DNA of 64,000 nt from the NCBI RefSeq assembly GCF_001619985.1, contig NW_017264201.1:372001-436000 (forward strand), given 5' to 3'. The position numbers and the translations under genes were made by a program. Source of the DNA: Xylona heveae TC161 (lineage: Eukaryota; Ascomycota; Xylonomycetes; Xylonales; Xylonaceae). The notes below the pieces were generated by a model. That model was not told the origin of the DNA. It did no database searches and saw nothing but the letters and a program-made list of their open reading frames with translations. Below, in pieces: positions 24,341 through 37,334 of this stretch. The number at the start of each line of letters is the position of its first letter. The first letter of the stretch is position 1.

Positions 24341-24639
24341 TGTATTCGTCAGTATTATGAGCACAGTAATTGGATGGCTTCCCCAGTGGTTTGTTCATGG
24401 ATCAAATACCATGAAGCAAATCGGTTGCTAACAAATGTTCTCTTTCTGAATCGATATCGAACTAAGAATTTTAAGGCGGTTAGAGCCGTGCTATTAGACA
24501 CAGATTTGATTGTAGAGCATGCTAAGCAATGACTCAGGAAATATATGTGCTAAGTTATCATAAATTAATGACCATTTGTTTCTCGCCTCTAGTATTATCG
24601 AACGCCGGATTCCGTAAATAAATTATATAATAGTGCCTT
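24341..24639. other. convergent intergenic region, NUO78 / mS33
   Basis: The 299 bp between two converging stop codons; AT-rich towards mS33 (TAAATTATATAATAG), suiting poly(A) signals for both strands. Nothing else seen. Confidence 0.5.
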
Positions 24640-25154
24640 TTAAAAACTGACTGCTTTCGGGGCAGCTGCTGGCTTTTTCTTGCTGGCGAATTTCTTCGAT
24701 TCTGTACGTAGAGAGGACGATTTAGCAGTTTTCCGCATCATTATGCTCGGGACAATTACCTTCCGCTGACTTCTTCTTCTTTGGCGCACCCTTTCCTTTC
24801 GCTTTCAGGCTGCAAAACTTTGTTAGAGTAAGTCGCAAAAGAAACCAATGGTACTTACATCTGAAGATGTTCAATCCGGTCGTCCTGAACATCGTCAAAA
24901 ATTTCAAATTCCGGATAGCTCTTCTGCAAATCCTTGAAAGTAACTACTCTTCGAGGATAATATGCGGCAACAGCTGCACCACGGAGTCTCTGACGCAAGA
25001 CTTTGTTTCCGGTCCGGATGCCTTCTGGATTGAATGTCGTGGAAAATATCCGGCATTGCGCCTATACGCCGTCAGAATAATCGGGTCGAAACAGTAAAGG
25101 AGCGCACATGCGTACTCGCAGCAATTCCAAAATTCTTGACCGTGGAGCAGCCAT
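24640..25154 (-). CDS. RSM27: mitochondrial small-subunit ribosomal protein mS33
   Basis: Four exons, 25154-25116, 25061-24859, 24809-24760 and 24701-24640, encode 117 residues. Introns have GTACGC, GTAAGT and GTAATT donors. The protein reads MAAPRSRILELLR, then AQCRIFSTTFNPEGIRTGNK, VLRQRLRGAAVAAYYPRRVV and TFKDLQKSYPEFEIFDD, and ends in a Lys-rich GKGAPKKKKSAE..SKKF tail, the layout of fungal mS33 (yeast Rsm27). It sits in the head of the mitoribosomal small subunit and has no catalytic role. The first exon is only 13 codons; the start was chosen because it gives the conserved APRSRILELL opening and splices in phase. It is divergent from the RNase III gene across a short shared promoter. 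Confidence 0.92.
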
Positions 25155-25450
25155 CTCGTAAATCCAGTACCAGAATTCGAGGAGCATAGAGCACAATCCA
25201 GATTGCCGCTGGCCATTAAGATATCAACCCCTACGATTCCGCCTCAGTCGGCTCTTTGCGGTGCGGCAAGTTCCGGTTCCAAACACCCATCGTACCCAGA
25301 TACCTACCTTAGGTACCGGAGTAACTTACCTAAGGTAAGGCACGTTAGGTCATGGTACGCAAGGAGCTGGAAAATACCTGTAAACATCGGAGCGCCTGCG
25401 ATAACAATTATTTTGATTGATCGGTTCTCTCACATTCTATAACTGATAAA
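25155..25450. promoter_or_regulatory. shared mS33 / RNase III promoter with inverted repeat
   Basis: Only 296 bp separate the two divergent start codons. Within it, TACCTTAGGTA (25305-25315) and TACCTAAGGTA (25327-25337) are exact reverse complements 11 bp apart; each half is itself nearly palindromic. They are candidate binding sites for a dimeric factor acting on both genes; function is inferred. Confidence 0.5.
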
Positions 25451-26692
25451 ATGGGCAAAAAAAGACGCCACGACGAGAGCGAAGGCGATTCGTTTGAATC
25501 AGACTACAAGAAGAGCTCATCCGACACAAAGGTCAGTAGACTCGGGGGACGAATTAAACCTTGCCTTCGTATACTTACTTCTCTTCAGCACGGTTGTTCC
25601 AAAAACATCAAGATGTCTCAACCGGAAATTCAGTACAAATCATGCCCAGAGCGGGTATCGAAGCTTGTCCGCATAGTCGATTCTATTTGCGAATCTGACG
25701 ACTCAATAACTGAGCACGTCGCTTCTGGAGGAGACGTAATTCGACAGGCATGTAGTCGATTATACTCGGCCATTAATTCTAGATTACACACTTCCCAGAG
25801 CCTGCAAACCCCGGCACTGGATATCCCTCCCACCAAAGGGGCTCATGGAGAGCAACAATTGCTTCCAAATTCTCGTATTCTCAGCAAGAATCTCCCCGCT
25901 CTTCCGCCTATTATGGATGAAAGTCTTCAGGAAACGCCTTTTGTGCACCAGGGATCTCTTGATGCCACGCATAGTTCTTCTTCAAGGCACAGCTATGAGC
26001 GCCTTGAATTTCTTGGCGATGCGTACTTGGAAATTATTGCATCTCGCCTGCTATATTTTCGATACCCTGATCTTTCAGCTGGACAATTGGCTCAGCTCCG
26101 CGAAACTCTTGTAAAGAATGAAACTTTAGCGGAATATTCAATGGGTTACGGTTTTGACACGCGAGCCCGGTTTCCTAAGCACATCCAATCCACACAAGCG
26201 AAGACCTGGACTAAACTCATGGGAGATATCTTTGAAGCATATGTGGCCGCTGTTGTATTATCTTCACCAGAACATGGCTTGGAACAAGCTGAGGCTTGGT
26301 TAGCTAAGCTTTGGGAACCCAAACTCCCTCTCTTTACTGGCATCACGAGTGTTAATCCCAATGCAAAGCAAGAGCTAGCCCAGAAGGTTATGGGAAAGGG
26401 CACGAAACTTGAGTACATTGAAGAAAAACCTGCAGAACACAACCGGAAGGAAGGAAAGACCAGCTATCATATAGGAGTCTACTTAACGGGTTGGGGTTGG
26501 CAAAAGCAACATTTGGGATCTGGAGAAGCGAATAGCAAAGGGGTGGCAGGGACCCGAGCAGCGATGTCGGCCTTGAAGCACCTTCCTTTGATAAATGTCA
26601 TTGCGGACGCAAAAAAAGATTTTGAATTGAAGCAAATTGCAGCTCGTACTAATCACAGCAGCGATTTTCACAATGCGCAATCCGGAGCGTAG
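25451..26692 (+). CDS. ribonuclease III (Rnt1/Pac1-like, RNase III domain plus dsRBD)
   Basis: The reading frame is open over the whole span (413 residues), but a well-formed 57 nt intron (25532-25588, GTCAGT..CTTCAG) divides it in frame, so the spliced product would be 394 residues. The RNase III signature YERLEFLGDAYLEI begins near residue 182 of the unspliced frame, followed by LAQLRETLVKNETLAEYSMG and KLMGDIFEAYVAAV, supplying the acidic metal-binding residues. The C-terminal 120 residues (NPNAKQELAQKVMGKGTKLE onwards, ending in AGTRAAMSALKHL) match a dsRNA-binding domain. A single catalytic domain with dsRBD indicates a dimeric Rnt1/Pac1-type enzyme for rRNA and snRNA precursor processing, not Dicer. 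The N-terminus is Lys/Arg-rich (MGKKRRHDE), suiting nuclear location. It is convergent with SelO. Confidence 0.9.
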   Translation: MGKKRRHDESEGDSFESDYKKSSSDTKVSRLGGRIKPCLRILTSLQHGCSKNIKMSQPEIQYKSCPERVSKLVRIVDSICESDDSITEHVASGGDVIRQACSRLYSAINSRLHTSQSLQTPALDIPPTKGAHGEQQLLPNSRILSKNLPALPPIMDESLQETPFVHQGSLDATHSSSSRHSYERLEFLGDAYLEIIASRLLYFRYPDLSAGQLAQLRETLVKNETLAEYSMGYGFDTRARFPKHIQSTQAKTWTKLMGDIFEAYVAAVVLSSPEHGLEQAEAWLAKLWEPKLPLFTGITSVNPNAKQELAQKVMGKGTKLEYIEEKPAEHNRKEGKTSYHIGVYLTGWGWQKQHLGSGEANSKGVAGTRAAMSALKHLPLINVIADAKKDFELKQIAARTNHSSDFHNAQSGA

Positions 26693-26957
26693 ATTGTTTT
26701 CATTCAAGAGCAACGCAGTCGTTCTTTGCACGAGCCTGCCAGCTGCATCTCGCAAGCTTGAAAAAATTCGAGCCCCGGGCTTTACCTTCTATGAGTACGC
26801 CTACGAACAACGAAGATAAGCACCAATGCTCAATGATTTGCTATCCGCCACCTCTATGGACCCCGAGGGGATTTGACAAACAAAAGCCCGAGCATTCCTA
26901 GATTTACTGCAACCATTTCTAGCCTCAATTACAGGCAACAGCCGGCTGAATCAGGGT

Positions 26958-29220
<2,263 letters not shown>

Positions 29221-29736
29221 AAAGGAAACAAAGACTCAGGGGTTAAATGCAATCAAAATTATGAAGCCATTCCTCGGAGGCGTCGAATTTTCGAGACTTT
29301 TGGCAGTATTGTACCCTTTACCGTCTCTGACTAAAAGGCGAATAGAAATTGTGACTCTCAGAGGAATCTATCAGTTCTGGGTGGAAATGTATACTGTGAT
29401 AAACAACGGCTATTTGGTCCGCCGTCCTCAACGTCATATTGCGCTAACGGAAAGGAACCCAGTCTCGGCAAGTAAAGCCAGGTTCAGTGACACAAATACA
29501 ATGGTATTCTTGGGTGCCCAGAGTCTTTTCTTAAGCGCATCAATTCAACGCATTTTGGTAGCAATTTCAATAGTCAGAAAGGCTTTAGCTGTCTTATGAA
29601 TTTATCACCTCAATAATGTTCTTGCAAGGCTTATTAGTTAGCACGCGTTGATGGACATATTACTTCGATTATCATGTGCAAAATACTATAAGTCGTTAAG
29701 TCATCAGTGTCGCAGAAATCATTACTCGTGTCATCA
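29221..29736. other. intergenic: SelO promoter and BYR4 3' region
   Basis: The 516 bp between two minus-strand genes. No coding signal is supported on either strand; a plus-strand frame at 29261-29599 lacks recognisable features and is probably chance. Confidence 0.45.
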
Positions 29737-32063
29737 TCAAAAATGTTCCATGGCAATGCGATCAAGTAGAGACCCCGCAGGTTCTACAAGCGAGCCCTTG
29801 ATGCTCCGAAGCAGGCAACGTGCATCCTCACTATAGCTGATCGTGCCAGATAACCATGGTCCTACAATGCGAGCCCAATTCGCTTCTTCGTCTTTTTGGC
29901 GCTTGACGAATGCCGGCCCTACATCGAATTCCTCACCCACCAACCATTCGTCAGATAGGGTGCTTTTATTTTCACCGGTATTCACATCTTTCTTCTCCTC
30001 AAGGTCATCCAGACCAGCGAATGGGTCTTCATCGTCGTCGTCGGCAGAGGAAGAAAGGGGATTCGTAGAAGGGCCAATTTTGAGCCAGCACATTCGTTGC
30101 GGGTCGAACACCATACCTCCAACAGCTTTGACAGACTGACTAGAAGAGATATTAGTGATCAGAGCTAACTTTGACTTCGACTTGGTAATGTCCTCTGAAG
30201 GTAGCTCCGGCGAGACAGCTGGTGACTCAAATCCTGCAACAGCAAGGTCGTTTCCCTCCCAGCGAAACATAGTCGGATTATAACGCATGCCCTTCTCCGC
30301 TAAACGTATTGCGTTAGAACCCAGACAGAATAGTCAAGCAGTTTCTAAATGTAAGGCTTACACTTTGGTTTTATTGTGCCATCTCCCAAGCCCTTGATCA
30401 GGCCCAACTTTGAAGATGCGCCTGCTGCTCTTTTCTCAGACTTTGTAGAATTTGGGCTGGTCAAAGTTCGTCCCATGGGCGGATGATATCCATGCAAACG
30501 CGAAGCAATTGAGTGTCCGATTTCAGGCTTTGAATTCGACACGCCAGTCCTCGACTCTCGTGCTAAACGGCTAGCGGTTGTCTCTCGAGCAAAACTTGGA
30601 GTCATATTCTTCACCTGAAGATTACGAAGAGGCGCAGGTGAGCTATTCCCAAGCGGTCCGCGTGCGAGTTTTGGTGCCCCTTTACCAACTGCAGGACGGA
30701 TATATCTACCTTCTACAGAGGCGGAAGTCGGCAAATCGTCAAAGGCGTCCAATTCGTTCCCATCGCCAAAATTGCGTCTTTTGGCAGGGCGCATCAGCGT
30801 CCTTTTAGCAGCAGCTTCTCGGGCAAGGGCCTCCGGGGCAAATCCCTTCCTTCCGCGGGTTGGTGTATTCGGGCGGTTCGCGAAGGACTGCCGAGAAAGA
30901 GAACGCGACGGCATAGAAGTCTTACTAGTAACGTGGTGCGATTGAGATCCAGTGTTCCCTGCGGGCAGGAAGGGCACATGTGGTTTGCCTGGAGAATACT
31001 GTGTTCGAATCGCGGGCGAAGATCTTTTCGTCTTGAGTAACTGAATAGTCGAATTTGAAGCGTCGCCTCGTAATACTTCCCTGGATCTCTTACAACTCAG
31101 ACCTCGTCGGCTCGGCGTAAAGGGTGGCACAGTATATGATGAGGTTGGGGTTGAAATAAGCCCATTAGGTTGGTCATAAACTGCGTGGTTTCCCAGACGG
31201 GAATCGGGTCTTTTATATGACGAGATCGGACCTCCGCTTTCAGAGACTGGTTCGAGCTTGGAATGACCGCGATCTCGAACAGTTGCCGGTCTAGGGATCC
31301 TGGATACTCTATGCTTGATATTTCGATTGACAGCTAGCTTCTTTGCATCGAAAACGTCAATATCTCCTATTTCCAAGCCAGAAAGGAAGTCATCGGTTGC
31401 TGGCGTGGTTGCGTCTTGGGACTTCAGTTCTCTGGGATGAAATTTTTCTGGGGGATGGTCGTTTTGTCCATCAGTGGCTATACGTGGCGCAAGCTTTAAT
31501 GGTTTATCGTCATCTGGAAGAATAAGGTCCTCTTCATCGAAGGCTAGATCCTCATCCGCTGATTCAGGGATGATGGATGGCAGAGCTGCTTTGTCATGGA
31601 TATCGGCGACATGTCTTTCACTCAGTGGATGCTCAGCAGCTCGCCTGGTACCCCCTGGTTGAAATTCTTGCGGAGAACTAGCCTCGAGTATATTTTCAAG
31701 GCCGCAATTATCAAATGCATCGTTTGACGTTGCCGCATCTCTGCGAATTAATTTGAGAGGCTCTCCGTTGTTGGGTATTTCTAAATCATCGTCGTAGTCC
31801 TCTATAGCTGAAGATGCGGCGGGCAGCGGTGAGCAACGCTTGGACTTGTCGTCCGGGATTAATGACGGGTTGTCCCATTCTTCATCTGGTTCATAATGCG
31901 AGCCCGCGCGTGATGAGACAGAACCTGCTCGGGAAGAAGAGATTGATGCGCGGTGGTTCCCGGTTGCAGCAGAGGCAAGGGAAGCACGAAAGTCGAAAGT
32001 CTCGAATACCTGCAAATCCTCATCGTCATCCCAGCATTCTAGATCGCGGCACTCCATGGCCAA
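29737..32063 (-). CDS. byr4: Byr4/Bfa1-like regulator of the septation/mitotic-exit GTPase
   Basis: Two exons, 32063-30362 and 30299-29737, encode 754 residues; the phase-1 intron (GTAAGC..TTTAG) restores KGMRYNPTMFRWEGN. The N-terminus is acidic (CRDLECWDDDEDLQVFETFD) and the middle is long, Ser/Arg-rich and disordered. The C-terminal 185 residues hold the conserved Byr4/Bfa1 block: MRYNPTMFRWEGND, VGGMVFDPQRMCWLKI, an acidic stretch (DDDDEDPFAGLDDLEE), and FVKRQKDEEANWARIVGPWL. With a Cdc16/Bub2 TBC-domain partner, such proteins form the two-part GAP for the Spg1/Tem1 GTPase at spindle poles, restraining septation. A second ATG two codons in (32057) could be the true start. A TCACGTGA palindrome lies about 95 bp upstream. 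Confidence 0.85.
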
Positions 32064-32420
32064 GGATTACGTGAGTATTCTAAGATATCAAAAGAAGAGC
32101 ATCAAGGCTCTGTGGGGGGGTTGAACCGGAATACTTTGGAGTTCGTGAGATGTGTGTCACGTGATACCCAGCCATTTCGGAATCTTGGTCCTTCTGACCC
32201 CCTGATTCCCCAGCCTTTGGAGACTCATTGGTAATGTGGAAATTGACTACTAGTTAGATAAAAATAGCCTCATACACTATCACTGCACTTAGCAAACTCC
32301 ACAAATAGACCAAGCTTTGAAACTTAAATTCTCTAAAGTATTTTCATGGTTTCATCGGGTATTTTGAATTGGGTCATATTGATGTCGCGCACCAGATATG
32401 CGCGAATTACAGAATAAGTA
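32064..32420. other. intergenic: BYR4 promoter and 3' end of next gene
   Basis: The 357 bp hold the BYR4 upstream region with the TCACGTGA site and a G-rich run (GGGGGGG near 32114). A splice acceptor-like TTTAG near 32338 on the minus strand could add a tiny last exon to the gene to the right, but I prefer that gene's stop at 32421. Confidence 0.45.
32157..32164. promoter_or_regulatory. TCACGTGA palindrome upstream of BYR4
   Basis: A perfect 8 bp palindrome containing CACGTG, about 95 bp upstream of the BYR4 start codon. It is a common bHLH-type site in fungal promoters and the second such core in this window (the other precedes PEX39). Confidence 0.45.
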
Positions 32421-35216
32421 TCATAAGGATAAAGGTAGACTACCTTTCCAATTCACCCCCTCCAGTTTAGCCCATTCATGCAAAATATTCCAGCAAGCCC
32501 TGACAGTTTCCATACCCGTGCTAGCTGGTCCAAGAGGAAGACGGAAGGAGCCTGCATAAGCACCAGGGGTTAATTTTTCGGCCGTCCGACTGAATGGAGG
32601 CTTTTCTCTCCGTGCCCATGTACGAGGAAAGCAAAGTTGTAACTCATCAATGCTAAGCTTGAAAGAGCTTTCAGTCCAAAGGTTTCGAGTTATACGTGCA
32701 TTCTCGACGAGACTGTTTTTGAAAGCCATATATTCCTTGCGATAATTGGCGCTTTTAGTCCTTGTATCCGCTTCATCTGCCGCGCTTGGTTTCTCTGTTC
32801 CAGGAGTAGGTGGCAGTGGATCTTCACCCGGGCCTGATGGTAATGGGTCATTATGGAGTCGTTCTATGTCAAGAGTGTGAATGATCTCTCGGCACACAGC
32901 GCCGATCTGTAGACAGAGGCCTTGCAATGCAGGAAATCGTCGAGCTTTCTTCTCTACAAATTCCCAGAATGGCAATAGGCTTCGCCAATTTTGTGCTTCT
33001 CCAGACTGTCGGTTCATTTGACGACTTTGATCGGCAGCTGTAAAGGCAACAAAATAGCACCTAAGAGGTATATCAATGAATAAATGAATATAAACCAGAC
33101 CAAGGTGACGGAATTCAACTCACAAAATTGTCTCAACGGCAAGCACCACACCAAGTTTGGCTGCGCTAACTTCTAATGCACCACTGCCAGTTTGGGGTTT
33201 CAATAACTCATCGGCTTCATGTTTGAGTTTTCGGCCAAGCTCAAGATATTTCTTATTCTCTAAACGCCAAATCTCCCCCTCTTTTCTTTTTGTTTCGCTC
33301 GCCGTCCCCAGCGGCTCGCGCTTAGTAGCAGTTCGAGACTTTTCTTTTTCTGGTAACGCTGGTGCAGTCCGACGATCATGTAGATTGGAGCCCTGGGATA
33401 GCGTTTGAACCGGTCCGTCGCCTGGATCAGGCCGCCTTCTTGATACAGACTTGACTTCTTTTCGTGGCGTCGAGAACCGCGGGGCTGATGCATTTCCTTG
33501 TGTCATGATCACCGGTGAATGAGAGATGCCAGTGTTGGGTGTTCGAGAATTCGCAGATAGGCCGCTTTCATCAATGGGTCTTTGACGTTTGCTTGAGCTG
33601 TCATGCTCTGTCCCATCATCTAATGGTCGAGGGCGTTTTTCTGGGATTCTTTTCCGCGATTCCACGCTCTTTGACTGGTCTGGTTTGTCCAGATACCATC
33701 GCTCCGCTCGATCCGTTGTAGGATTATCTGGGGGCAATCGCTTCCATGGTGTTTCGGTGGCTTCTGAAATCATAAATTTCCCCTTTTCTCTGGACTGATC
33801 CTTCTCAACCGGGGATTTATTTATTCCATGGCCTGTCTTTCCCCCAATATTCACGTCATACTGTGTAGAGGCGGGCCTAGTCTGCAATATTCTCTCTACA
33901 GCTTTCCTTTGCGCCTTGGAGTATCTGAACTTCACCAGAAGGTGCTGTCTGGAATTCCCAGGTTCTTTATCTGACCCTCTATTCAACGTCGCTGAGCCAT
34001 GTTGAGAAGCTGTAGAATCCTGTGAAGGAATGATTCGATCATTGTGGAGGCCAAGCTTCGGCACTCGCCCCATAGTGTCCTTCGTATCTAGAAATGGTCA
34101 GACCAGTGAACAAGCAACTACATGAGTTTCCAACCATAATCAAAGCTTCGAGAGACTTTATTGAGACTAACCTGTAGTTCCAGGTTCTAAAGAATGCCCT
34201 TTTCTTGCTCTACTTTTGGTAGAGGTATTGTCATTAGAGTCTGAAGACGCTTGGGAAGATAATGGCAATCGTCCTTCTGAAGAGGAGGAAGTTACGGATG
34301 CCGTCTTGCTATGAGTATGTCCAGCCTTCGATGAACTTGGAAAGTATTGCATTTTTGCGAGACCTTCCTCAATGACTGAAGGCAAGGTTGGTGATAAGAG
34401 CGGAGGCAATCCTTGGGCCATGAAGTGAGGCGAATTTTGTTCCCCCGCAACTGCATCACTTATCGCAGATGATGCATTATTGTATCCGTTGAGTGCCAAG
34501 TCATTGGACGGAGAATGCACACGAGAATCTCCTTTATCTTGGCCGTCGGCGGAAACTCTGATTCTGATGGTTAGTTTTAAAAGGTCTGGTGACACATTTA
34601 CGGGACCAACAGCATCTTCTACGAACCTTTTCTGCAATCCAGGATGTGAAGAAATCGGCGATGGCCTCGAAATCTCATCGTTTCTTTCTGGGGAATTGTC
34701 GGGACTGCGCCGTCCATCTGTATGAGTAGATGCAGAGGTATTTCGAGCCCTGGCCTTATTTTTGTAGGCGGAGAAGCTGATCTTCTTCCTCTGAGCGTTG
34801 CCAATTCCTGGCGTGCTGGTTCTACTGAGACTGTTAGCTCGGCTGACCCCGCCATCTCCAGGCATGTCGTCTTTATTGTCCCAATTGCCGGTTGCAACAA
34901 GCAAGCTGTCTTCCCAGTCGTGACTAAGAAAGCTCATATATTGCAGTTCCTCTTCGCTAGAGCTAAACGGCGAGCGGATACTCCAGTGCTGACTCTGATA
35001 CTGATGGGCTCGATGAGGGCAAAGAGAGGGTATGCTTAAAAGATAAGGAGATCTTGGCAGCGTTTCTCTGTTTAATCTAAGAAGGCGGGCGTCGATATCA
35101 TCAAAAGTTTCCGACGAAGGTAACCCAGCAAGCGGATCCTTGGAAGGTTTGCTAACGGGCGTGTGGCGGCTGCTAGACTGAAGGGTCATCGTTTGAGGCA
35201 TGGAGGAGAGGATCAA
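32421..35216 (-). CDS. Ser-rich fungal protein of unknown function
   Basis: Three exons, 35216-34172, 34087-33124 and 33060-32421, encode 882 residues in phase; introns GTTAGT..TCTAG and GTGAGT..CTTAG. The N-terminal two thirds are disordered and rich in Ser, Arg and Pro, with short conserved-looking patches: KKISFSAYKNKARARN (about 145), VPKLGLHNDRIIPSQ and LLVKFRYSKAQRKAVERIL (about 400). The C-terminal 290 residues are helical and more ordered: ALPEKEKSRTATKRE, ELGRKLKHEADELLK, AADQSRQMNRQSG, WRSLLPFWEFVEKKARRFPA, LQGLCLQIGAVCREIIHTLD and FRLPLGPASTGMETVRACWN. I do not recognise the family. Basic, disordered composition with many Lys/Arg clusters suggests a nuclear regulatory protein. The last exon could splice once more at about 32453, which would change only the last eight residues. 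Confidence 0.75.
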
Positions 35217-35924
35217 GACAGCTCATCAAAAGTCAAGACCGGGGCATGTGCAAAAGTAACCTATTTATGAGAGACAACGGTGATCAGAAGTCGAACATGA
35301 GAGCACAGGTCTGCAATATAGCTTCAAGCTCCTTGTGATCATGGTGCATTGAATGTCGGCATTCACAAAGCAAGATATGCTAGGGAATAATGGCACCTTT
35401 TTGCAATTATGGGCAGCAATTGCCTATCGTATTGTAATGTACCCCACGTTGAACTAAACACGGCTCTGGGTACGCTGCCTTTGTACCTCTTCCCTCCCAG
35501 CCTACTGAAACTTGGGGCTTCGGGACAGGCCAGTTCAGCGGGACTTTCCGAACCAATTGGAGGGTCTACCATATCTACAGGTGACCCGGCCCTTGGTTAG
35601 ATCTGACTTGAACGCGTGCTCCGTACAAGCGCTATCTTAGTTGATATGATTCCCAAAAACCAGCCCTACAGTTTATATCAACGCCAAAGGTTGACAATGA
35701 AGCTCTGCTTTATCATTAACATTTTTGAAATCACTCATAGAACTTATATTACTTAAGGCAGGCTAAGCAGTCGTGCTTTTTATTTTCTGACGAGCTTCTA
35801 CAGTGGTTTCGGCTTTTTATGCTGATATTTCCCTGGACTGCTTCTCTTATAGGTACGACAGCTTTTTGTTAGTCGACGGATTTTAACAAAAAATTTGGAC
35901 AATCAATCAGATTTGAACCTTAGA
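35217..35924. other. intergenic, upstream of the Ser-rich gene
   Basis: The 708 bp between two minus-strand genes. Short open frames on both strands (35363-35600) overlap each other and lack features, so they are not called. It must hold the promoter of the Ser-rich gene and the XRCC4 3' end. Confidence 0.45.
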
Positions 35925-37268
35925 TCATAACTCATCATCATCCGTCACTTCTTCTTCTGTATCGTCTTCTCTTTGTTTTGGTGACGAATCGCCACCTCCG
36001 GGACCTTTGTCTGAGCGACTGGATACATCAGAAGGGGAGCGGCCTTTGCTATGGCTGTTTGAGTTCTGTGCAGCCGTCTCATTCTTGTTATGGCTTTCAC
36101 TGTTATCCCTCATGGTACTGTCCCTCTCCAGTGCTCTTTTAGCCTGATTAAGTCCGGTCAGGTACCGCTTTAGACCCTCTGGCCTTTCATGACTACTATC
36201 ATTATCGGTACCCGACATATCGGTCGATTGAGGTGTGTCAGACCCTGTCCGATCATCTTGCCAGTGTTAGCGCTTGTAATGCTTGAATGAAGTATAACCA
36301 GCTGGCGTATGCCTGAAAAATGTGAAACATTTGAAGGGTAATTTCCTAGCTCGAAACTCTTGAACCCCGTGGCCCGCCATGATGGCTCAGCTGCACGACT
36401 GCACGGCTTGTGGGTTGGCTTGCTACTGTGTAGTGCATTTCAGCGGCTAAAAGGAGGATGAATCTTCGAAATCATTATCTCACCATATGGCATACCGTGG
36501 TTTGATGACGTTTGCTCTTTGTTTCTTAGCATGATTCTTTGTTGATCTCTGATCTTGAGTTTCTTGGAGTTCAAAAGGTCCTGAAATTGCTTTAACAGCA
36601 ATTCCTCATGGGTGGCCTTCTCGCTAGCAATTTTTTCCAGCTGTTCGGTAAGTCGCACAATGGTTTCTGATTGAGATTCAATCTTTTGGGTCAATGTAGC
36701 GATATCTTTCCTGGTACGAGCAGACTCGTTGGCTGCAAGATTTGTCCAGTCAAATAGTTCCACTTCCTGGTCTTCACTGTGGTGCAGGTGAATTGAACCA
36801 ATCTTTTGCTTTAGAATATGTTATGTTAGTTTTGAAGGAAATGTGAGCTTTAGAATGTGCGCTCCATACCACGATACCATCAATGTTCTCTCTTATTGAA
36901 ATAGTGACCATTTCGTGTGCAATCGCTGCGGAAGCTTCCAGCTTCTCCTGCATGTGGGTTATGCGATGATGACTTTTTACGTGTAGCACCTCTAGCAGTG
37001 ATTTTCGCCATTGCTCAGTATTGCCCGGATAGGATCTTGATTTCAGTTTGTCGAGTTGGTTCTTGCGAACTAGCGTACTCTGTGTCAGGACAGAACCTTT
37101 CATAGAGCAGATTAAAGATTATAAGGTACCTGCACCAGTGTACGCGTATTCTCCTTCCGTTGCTGTTAACGAGATATCTAAAGGGTCGGTCTTGTGCACA
37201 TCGACTTTGACGAGTAGAGTCGATCCATCAGAGGCATCGGATCGTGGTATCTGGAGAATACAAGTCAT
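35925..37268 (-). CDS. XRCC4: XRCC4-like non-homologous end-joining factor
   Basis: Four exons: 37268-37136, 37096-36870, 36808-36496 and 36256-35925, giving 334 residues in phase. The N-terminal head reads CILQIPRSDASDGSTLLVKV then DVHKTDPLDISLTATEGEYA, a typical fungal XRCC4 opening; then ENIDGIVQKIGSIHLH and VELFDWTNLAANESARTRKD lead into a long coiled coil (about 120-225, e.g. ETIVRLTEQLEKIASEKATH). The tail is acidic, Ser-rich and disordered, ending EEEVTDDDEL. XRCC4 homodimerises by this coil and holds DNA ligase IV at double-strand breaks. Intron 1 is very short (39 nt with a GTGCAG donor; a 33 nt alternative shares the acceptor). Intron 3 is about 240 nt and may hide another small exon. 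The start codon lies only about 65 bp from the AT-rich repeat border. Confidence 0.85.
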
Positions 37269-37314
37269 GTTTGAGCCTCGTTTTATAAGACTCAAGCGAA
37301 CAATGTGTTCATCT

Positions 37315-37334
37315 ACTAGTTAAATTTAACTAGT
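37315..37334. repeat. perfect 20 bp palindrome at the isochore border
   Basis: ACTAGTTAAATTTAACTAGT reads the same on both strands. It lies 47-66 bp upstream of the XRCC4 start codon, exactly where base composition turns AT-rich. It could be a regulatory site, a cruciform-forming junction or chance in AT-rich DNA. Confidence 0.6.

Noticed and set aside
35363-35600. Overlapping plus and minus frames in the intergenic region
   Set aside because: Both strands are open over the same bases, which suggests chance in GC-balanced DNA; neither shows a motif.
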